A DNA stretch of 64,000 bases from Impatiens glandulifera (Eukaryota > Streptophyta > Magnoliopsida > Ericales > Balsaminaceae), in contig NC_061863.1 of assembly GCF_907164915.1 (NCBI RefSeq), forward strand, positions 7,060,340 to 7,124,339, given 5' to 3'. The first letter of the stretch is position 1. The number at the start of each line of letters is the position of its first letter. Under the pieces are notes generated by a model. The model saw only the letters and a list, made by a program, of their open reading frames with translations. It was not told the DNA's origin and ran no database searches. The position numbers were made by a program, and so were the translations under genes. This document shows positions 57,400 to 64,000 of this stretch, piece after piece.

Positions 57400-59571
57400 G
57401 GTATTTAGATCTTACATATAGTTTTGGTTGATGAATAGATCTAATTCAATGTAGAACCATGGATTATTAGATTATCATATGTTATGATTCTATCTGGAAA
57501 TCATTGATCTAGGTCTTTGTGGCTGCAAATTAATCTTGAATTTGCTTAGAACTGTAGTTTAGTAGGTTAAAGATTCATGTCCCCTGCCTTTCTGATCTGA
57601 TTTGTTTGATACTTTTACTACTGCAATGCAATTCAGATTGAAAAAGATTCTGAATTTGTTGAATTATTGCACATTAAAATCGATGGGAGAAACGAATCTT
57701 TGTGAATAAGATTTTGGAAGATTGATGAAAATGATATAAAATAAAAGTTTGCTTTGGCATATGCCTTAACAATTGTCTCAATGTCCAAGTTCATACATAG
57801 TCATTGCCACAATGTGCATAAAATGATTGATTATGTATAGAAACTCTTTCAATCTTTATTTTTGAATTGCGTGATGATAAACGAAAACATCAAGAAAAAT
57901 GGTAAGATAGATACACTAGTATAAGGAGATTGATCAAGATTTTCGAAGTAATTCAACTCGACTTGCTTCTAGATGCTTTTATCCTATGTCGGTTTTGTGC
58001 ACTTTGTTTTGTTGAGATTTGCTTCTACATCTATGAATTGAAAGGTAATAATCAAGTCTTACTGCAATTCGTTGTTAGAATAAATAAATAAATCTTCAAA
58101 AAAATTATTTGAAAAAATGGAAACCTTCATATTAGATGATCATGATGCCTTTCAAAACTTGATTTGAATAAATGAAAACCTTCTCATTGGATGATCATGA
58201 TTCCTCTAAAATAAAAATTAAATTCTTGATTAAAATAAATTAAAACTCTTCTTATCAATGATCATGAGATAAAATATTCGATAAGAGATAAAGAGATGAA
58301 GTCTAAAGCATTAAGAAAAACAATAAGTTAGATAAGCAGAGCAATGAAGCAATATACTAGTATAAGGAGATTGATCAAGATTTTCGAAGGAACTCAACTC
58401 GACATGCTTCTAGTTGTTTTTATCTTAGGTTGGTTTTGTGCATTTGCTTTGTTGAGATTTGACACTTTGTTGCGAACTTCATTGTTAGAATCAATAAATC
58501 TTACAATTTTTTCTTTGAAAAAATGGAAACCTTTTTATTAGATTATCACGATACTTTTCAAAATTTTGAAATTCTTTATTCGTATAATTAGAAATTTTCT
58601 TAGTGGATGATCATGATACCTCCCAAAAATAGAAATTCTTGATCATTGAAGATTGAAGGAGTAATATTATCGATTTTGTTCAATAAAATAACAAAGTGAA
58701 TGATTTGACTCGTTCAAAACTAAAAATAAACAAATGAAGTTAAGCTGATAACACATATTCTTATTTTTCAATGATATTCCATTACTATTTCTCTTATATA
58801 TTTTCAATCATGTTTAATGAAATAGTTTTACATTTAACATAAAATATAAAAAGACAAGGATAACTCTATGTCGTCACATATAAGTTGTAACAATGTTCTA
58901 TGTATAATAAAAATGATGATAGTAATTGACACTATTTTGGCTATCATATATTGAAGAAAGAACCCGTTCTTTGCATTTTTTTTATAATGTTAAATAAAAT
59001 AGTTCTACATTTGTAAACAAAATTAGATAAAGATAGTTTTTTACAAGTTTAGTTTTTATTTTTATTTTAATTTTAATTTTAATTTTAATTTGTAACTAAC
59101 ATGAAATCTCACAAAAGAAACAACTCTTGGGGCTTATATCAAATGGGATTTTACCCAAAAATTCAACCATCAAATCTTTTTATCTTTTCATCCATAAAAT
59201 ACATTACAAAAACCATTTTTTTCCCAAACTATATCAAACTGTATTTTTTTTAAAACCCAACATTTACTCTCAAACAACCCAAATCAAAAGAGCTCTAGTT
59301 GAGATATCTTAATGGAATCGTTTTTTTATGGTAAGGAAATTTGAGAATAAATAGACATGTCAAAACATTGATTCGAACAAATTATAAAGTGTCAACCATC
59401 CTTAAATCCTTAGTAAAAACACATATTACCAAAGATAGAGAAATCCATCCAATTAACCAACCAAACCAACATTGTTTTTTACTAAGAACTAAATAAACAT
59501 AAAAAAGAAATTCAAAAGTACTTAAACAACCTAACTAATTAACCAAACTAGTAAATAAAAAAACTTCTAAA
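57400..59571. repeat. Intergenic with a ~250-bp direct repeat
   Basis: 57911-58162 and 58352-58565 share ACTAGTATAAGGAGATTGAT, GATTTTCGAAG.AACTCAACTCGAC and GAAAAAATGGAAACCTT. The rest is AT-rich. No gene is supported; the 65-codon frame at 58344 lies in the repeat. Confidence 0.65.
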
Positions 59572-60611
59572 TTAAAACCCTCCATCCTTAGGAACTTCAC
59601 ATTGCAAAGATGGTGGATCAATACAATCAAAAATATCAGCAGGAAGATCATCAAAGAATCCATCTGGAGTTCCCAATTTCTCAATATCTTCATTTTCAAC
59701 ACATAAATTCCATCCCATCATTCCCATACCACCCTCACCATCATCATCACAACAACATAGTAATTGACTTGTCTCATAAGAACTCGCCGGAAAACCATCC
59801 AAAAAATCATCTCCAGCAACACCCACTTCAATTTGACCAATTGGGTTTTCCTCTGTCATGGCCGCCGGCGGAGGAGGCGGCGCCGCCGCCGGAGGAATAC
59901 TTGATTCATGAAGTGGGGAAAGGTTAGTAAAATGTAAACCGGCAATCATTGAATCTGGGATAAGAAACTCCGGTTGTGAAACTATCTGCATTAGAATCAT
60001 ATCTGAAGAAGATTCCTCCATCTAAAACCAAAAATCAAAAAGAAAACTTAAAGATTGTCTTTTTCAAATAAAACTATAACCTGAAAATCTTTCTGTTTGT
60101 CCTTTAATACCATGTTTGACGGCGGCAGTGGCGGTGGCGGCGGTGGCGGAAGGATGATCATACGGGCAAGACGTTTCTGCCGAGTACTCCAGAAGTTCTT
60201 AACATCATTATCAGTTCTACCATGAAGATATGAAGCAATTGTTGCCCATTTATTACCAAATCTTTGTTGTAATTCAATAACAACTCTTTCTTCTTCAGCC
60301 GTGAATTTGCATCCTCTAATGAATAGAATTGAATTAAGAAATGAATTGAATTGAGATTAGTTAATTATAAAAAAGACTTACATTTTTAAATTGGGTCTGA
60401 GTTTATTAACCCAACGAAGACGACAAGATTTGCCAGTACGAGGAAGAAGACCCATTGAACGAATGGAGCTCCAATCTCTGGGTCCGTATTTTTGAACGAA
60501 TTTTTGAAGAACTTCGTCTTCTTCAGCAGTCCATGGGCCTTTCTTTATCATTATTACTTCTGAATTTGACATTGATTTCTTCTCCATTCTTGATCTCCTC
60601 ATTTCTATCAC
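59572..60611 (-). CDS. DUO1: R2R3-MYB transcription factor DUO1 (three exons, ~304 aa)
   Basis: Exons are 60611-60382, 60315-60081 and 60021-59572. Splicing uses GTAAGT/AG and GTTATA/AG (an alternative donor ATG|GTATTA lies upstream in exon 2). R2 is KKGPWTAEEDEVLQKFV to RTGKSCRLRWVNKLRPNLK. R3 is GCKFTAEEERVVIELQ to GRTDNDVKNFWSTRQKRL. The LK.GCKF junction with its extra Lys and the C-terminal FFDDLPADIFDCIDP identify DUO POLLEN 1, the male-germline activator of sperm-cell division and differentiation genes. The acidic C-terminus fits an activation domain. The length matches Arabidopsis DUO1 (about 300 residues). Oddities are SMGL where Arabidopsis has SKGL, YLHGR for the usual YLPGR, and a poly-Pro run after R3. 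The exact initiator Met among several near 60611 is uncertain. Confidence 0.88.
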
Positions 60612-60693
60612 TCTCTGTTTTTTTCTCTCTATTTCAGTGATGGGTTTGATTATGAATTTTCTTTGTCGGGTTTTCTTTTTGTTTTTGAAAGTA

Positions 60694-60709
60694 GCGGTTA
60701 ATACGGTTA
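60694..60709 (-). promoter_or_regulatory. Two TAACCGY motifs upstream of DUO1
   Basis: On the gene strand TAACCGT (60709-60703) and TAACCGC (60700-60694) lie 83-98 bases upstream of the ATG. They match the DUO1 target motif AACCGY known from Arabidopsis. Autoregulation is inference. Confidence 0.5.
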
Positions 60710-62018
60710 CTGGGTTCTATCCATTATCACCACGTCCCGTTTTTTTCTCAAACATAGTGGATGTGTATTTACAGAATTGCCCCTCTCAACTAGTAGTGAA
60801 ATGTAAACGTGGGCGACAAGCCAATGTGATTAGTGAGATTTTTTTTATTATTATTATATATTGACCTTTTCAAATAAAAAATTTATTATTTGGGTTTAGA
60901 AAATGAATCACTTTTATAATATGGGTTAAACTTTAACATTTTTGTCATTTTGAAACTTTTTCAATTAATGGACATGTCTGTCTATAAGACTCGTGACATT
61001 TTTCTTTACCATATAAGATAACAAATATTAGATTTTTTTTTTAAAAAAACATGAATATATTATTTCTTCTTAATTTACTAGCAATAACATCTTAAATAAT
61101 TAAAAATATTAAAGTTTAAGTTTCAAATAACATATTTAAAATTTGAAGTTATAGTCCTAAGCTAATAATTGAGAAAAAAAAAGGTGATACAATCAATTAA
61201 TAAAGTAAGTTTGATTGACAGAGATACTAATAAAAATATATTTTTTTTATTAATTTAATATTGTTAAATATATTTAAACATCAAAATAAAAATTATTTAT
61301 TTATTATTTAATAAATAAATAATTATATTATTTTAAAAATATTATTAAATAAATAAACTAATATAAATAACAAAAAGTTCAAAAAAATTAAATTTAAAAA
61401 AATGAAAAATAAATAATAAAAACTAAATATATATATATATATATATGTTAATTTGAGATATATTTAATGTATAAAATAAAATCTAAAAATAAAAAATACC
61501 AATTCTCTCCATAATAAGAAAAGAGAACCCTTTCAAATAGGCATTGGTGGTGAGTTTTGAAATATGGATCAAATTATCAAATTTTCCATTAAAAAACACT
61601 TTAATACCTAAAACTATACTAAATTAACGCAAATAGAAAATAATAATAACAATAATCATATAACAACCCGAATATAATTAAAAAATCTGAAAAGTATATA
61701 AAAATTTAAAACTCATCCATCTCTCAAAAAAAAAATACTTCAGCTTCTCTAAAAACACATAAGCCTAGCTAGACTCATCAAACTTCATATAAAATTACAG
61801 AAAAAGATGATGAAATAGTTCAAAAGGAAAATAATATCATATAATAAAAAAAATCCTCAAAATCTTTGAAGACAACAATAATAATGACACAAGGAACCAA
61901 TTTTCGGTATCAAAACCACCATTCAAAAAGGACCATATACACACATCAACATCTATTGCGTCGATTCTCATCTCACACGATCCATCGATTCCAACAAGTA
62001 CAAAATATAAAACATGCT
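60710..62018. other. Intergenic between DUO1 and HOS1-like gene
   Basis: AT-rich, with a (TA)n run near 61430. The right part is probably the 3' UTR of the HOS1-like gene. No other gene is seen. Confidence 0.55.
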
Positions 62019-63532
62019 TCATCTTCTCCCTAATCGACGGCCTCTTCTTGATCCGGTTAAAGGCGTTGCATAATAAGCTGAACCTGAATATCCGTCAGGA
62101 CTTTCATCGAGTTCGTCTTCACTCGTATCATCAGACCTCCATCTGGGTCCTCCATTCACATATCCATCCTCCTTGTTTCCACTACTATTAGAAGAAGAAA
62201 AAAAACAATACCATGAAAAAATATCAGAATATGTATAAGACCAAAATTTATAAATTCAATTCTTATCTTACTAAAAGCGTCATTTTAAAGTGAGGTCAGT
62301 TTCATCCACCATTAAAGTACTAAAATAATCTTAATTTACTTTTATAAAATTAAAATATAAAAGGACAATTTAGTAATTCAAACAAAATAACCCGTTTTTT
62401 CTTCAAGCAAGATTTTTTTTTAATAATCCCATTAAAAAATCCAAGATCAAACAAACTTCAGAGAAAAAACTCTGGTTTTCAAAACAAAACAAAAATAGAG
62501 AGGGTAAAATGGTAATTTACCTCAAGCAAACATCCATGGCATCATTAGATTGTTCCAACTTCCAAGATTTTCCGGGTTGATCAGATGTGCGGCCATGATT
62601 TAATCTCCCGGAAAACCCATTCTGGTCCTTCTCCGACGACGCTTCATCAGTTTGATAGTCGAAATCTCGAGCAACTCTCAAAGAACTTCTGTTGAACTCT
62701 TTTAAAGGGGTGTGGGCTTTGACTGATGAGTTAATAACTTGACGAAAACCAGATGATCTAATATCAACAAGTTTGAACTTCTTTCTGTTACTGTTTAGGG
62801 ACTTCAGAGTTCCAGTATTATTAGATAAATGGCTCTCCTCTTGCAGAAAAGAGGGAGAGAAATTGGTGGAAATTCCGCTCAATAATATAGACGGAGAAGA
62901 ATTCATAGCTTGGTTAGTGTTGTTGTCAGGTTTTAATGGAGTTGTTATTGACGAAGGAAATAAGAAGCTAGTTGGGGTTTCTCTCTGGACTGCTTCGGGA
63001 AAATCAGTTTTTGGAGGAATGATAGTATTGTGGATAGAAGGAGAGGTAACTGCTGTTTCTGTTAGTTTTCCATCCTTAACTTCTTGTTGTTGAATGGTTG
63101 GTAGCAATTCTATGCCTTTTTCCTGATAAATGAATATTTTTACACAAATATAGTTAGGATTCGCTCAAACACAGCACCATTTTAAAATATTTATTTTTGT
63201 TATGATTTAGAAACTAGACTTAGTCAGACATTCAGAAATTTATTGGTTGCCCAAATGACCTCTTATCCATCATCTTGTTAAAGTTCCCTTTTTTAGGCAT
63301 CCTACTAAAACTTTAGTTTAAAACCAACAACTTTTGTTCTTAATTTCTTTCTTCCACCCAAAAGAAAAAAAAGGATAAAGTCAAGTTCACTTACAACCAA
63401 ACCAGATCTCCATTGGCTCAATGATGCCATTCGGGACAAAACTTCTTCAGTAAGGGAATTAGTTGAAATGAATTCCTCCTCCAATCTCTTGAGTTTCTGA
63501 TCTACTTGGTAAGCCTCAACATACCGATATCG
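62019..63532 (-). CDS. HOS1: HOS1-like E3 ligase, last three exons (partial)
   Basis: Exons are 63532-63395, 63122-62521 and 62184-62019, all with GT/AG borders and consistent phases, giving 301 C-terminal residues and TGA. The first exon encodes RYRYVEAYQVDQKLKRLEEE, the end of an ELYS-like helical region. LSQWRSGLV then continues into EKGIELLPTIQQQEVKDGK. A Ser-rich disordered stretch follows, then NDAMDVC, GGPRWRSDDTSEDE and a basic end RRGRRLGRR. HOS1 is a RING-type E3 ligase at nuclear pores that acts in cold response, flowering time and mRNA export. The RING and most of the ELYS-like part lie beyond the right edge. The assignment rests on remembered similarity of the ELYS-like and WRSD.TSEDE segments. 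Confidence 0.68.
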
Positions 63533-64000
63533 CTAGGGAAAAAATATTAAAATAAGTCAGCCAACTCTATTATAGGTTGACCCAGCAAGATATTCATCCT
63601 AATTAATTAAACACTTTCAAAACTACTAAATCAAAAAAATCTATTATAAAATTTTATTTCGGAATTCATAATCCGAAATGTGTTTTCCGTCAAAAGAAAA
63701 ATCTAGATACAAACACATTTATCCCAATTGGTCATTCAAAATGACTACAAGAGGAAAATTAATAAGGATAAAGATGTGTTTTGAGAAAACTGTATAGTGT
63801 CAAATGTTGAATACTGAATTTGAAATACAGGATGAGTTAAGAATATATGGCAATATTTAAATTTAATGTACTTAGTAGGTAAAGTTATTTAATAAAAATA
63901 TAGGAACTAAGGTTGGGAAAGTACTTATAACTATTTTACCTTAATAATGCCGTAACTTGATTAATTTATATGGGTTATATTTGTTTTTTTGAATGCTCTA
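63533..64000 (-). other. Intron of the HOS1-like gene
   Basis: AT-rich, no coding segment. The acceptor TTCCCTAG at 63540-63533 borders the exon. The next upstream exon is outside the window. Confidence 0.6.

Noticed and set aside
59610..59927. His/Gln-rich frame opposite DUO1 exon 3
   Set aside because: Antisense shadow. The minus strand holds the conserved DUO1 C-terminus with proper splice sites.
62773..63093. 106-residue frame opposite the HOS1-like exon
   Set aside because: Antisense shadow of an exon with GT/AG borders and consistent phase.

Overview
The window is plant nuclear DNA, very AT-rich and full of transposable elements. The host is a eudicot. An asterid, possibly of the order Lamiales, is my best guess, because the retroelement accessory protein family at 2.7-7.9 kb resembles one I recall from Gesneriaceae (inference only). 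About two thirds of the window is a nested, duplicated repeat landscape. The conventional genes lie in the last 8 kb.

Layout. 1-1283: AT-rich spacer repeat carrying a decayed initiator-tRNA-Met-like sequence. 1284-9460: 5'-truncated Ty1-copia retroelement. It has an RT/RNase H remnant, then three diverged copies of one accessory gene, each with its own TATA box and CT-rich leader, then a duplicated polypurine tract and a 1,268-bp 3' LTR. 9461-11513: giant inverted array of short CACGTT-type repeats (foldback-like). 11.5-26.5 kb (block A) and 33.9-49.9 kb (block B) are paralogous copies of a roughly 15-kb segment. Each holds a coiled-coil gene remnant related to the C-terminus of COP1-interactive protein 1, two small Asn-tailed protein genes, a tandem pair (one decayed, one open) of an unknown 133-residue gene on the minus strand, and a foldback-like element. 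Between the blocks, 28.8-31.4 kb holds a third coiled-coil copy, which is the only intact one.

Comparing A with B gives natural filled and empty sites. A MULE (10-bp target duplication) and a Helitron are only in A. A 5'-truncated LINE (16-bp duplication), a hAT-like element and a Harbinger-type MITE (TAA duplication) are only in B. The foldback element is in both, so it predates the block duplication. One small gene in block A has an Asn codon run expanded to 35 codons and an inverted copy of part of its own coding sequence just downstream, a possible nascent small-RNA hairpin.

50-56.6 kb: intergenic DNA with MITEs, a (GGTGTA)n array and an orphan promoter of the telobox/site II type. 56.8-57.4 kb: small secreted protein gene with an overlapping upstream ORF. 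59.6-60.6 kb (minus): a three-exon R2R3-MYB gene recognised as DUO1, the male-germline regulator, with two TAACCGY sites just upstream and an eroded miR159 site. 62.0-63.5 kb (minus): the last three exons of a gene most like HOS1 (E3 ligase with an ELYS-like region), running off the right edge.
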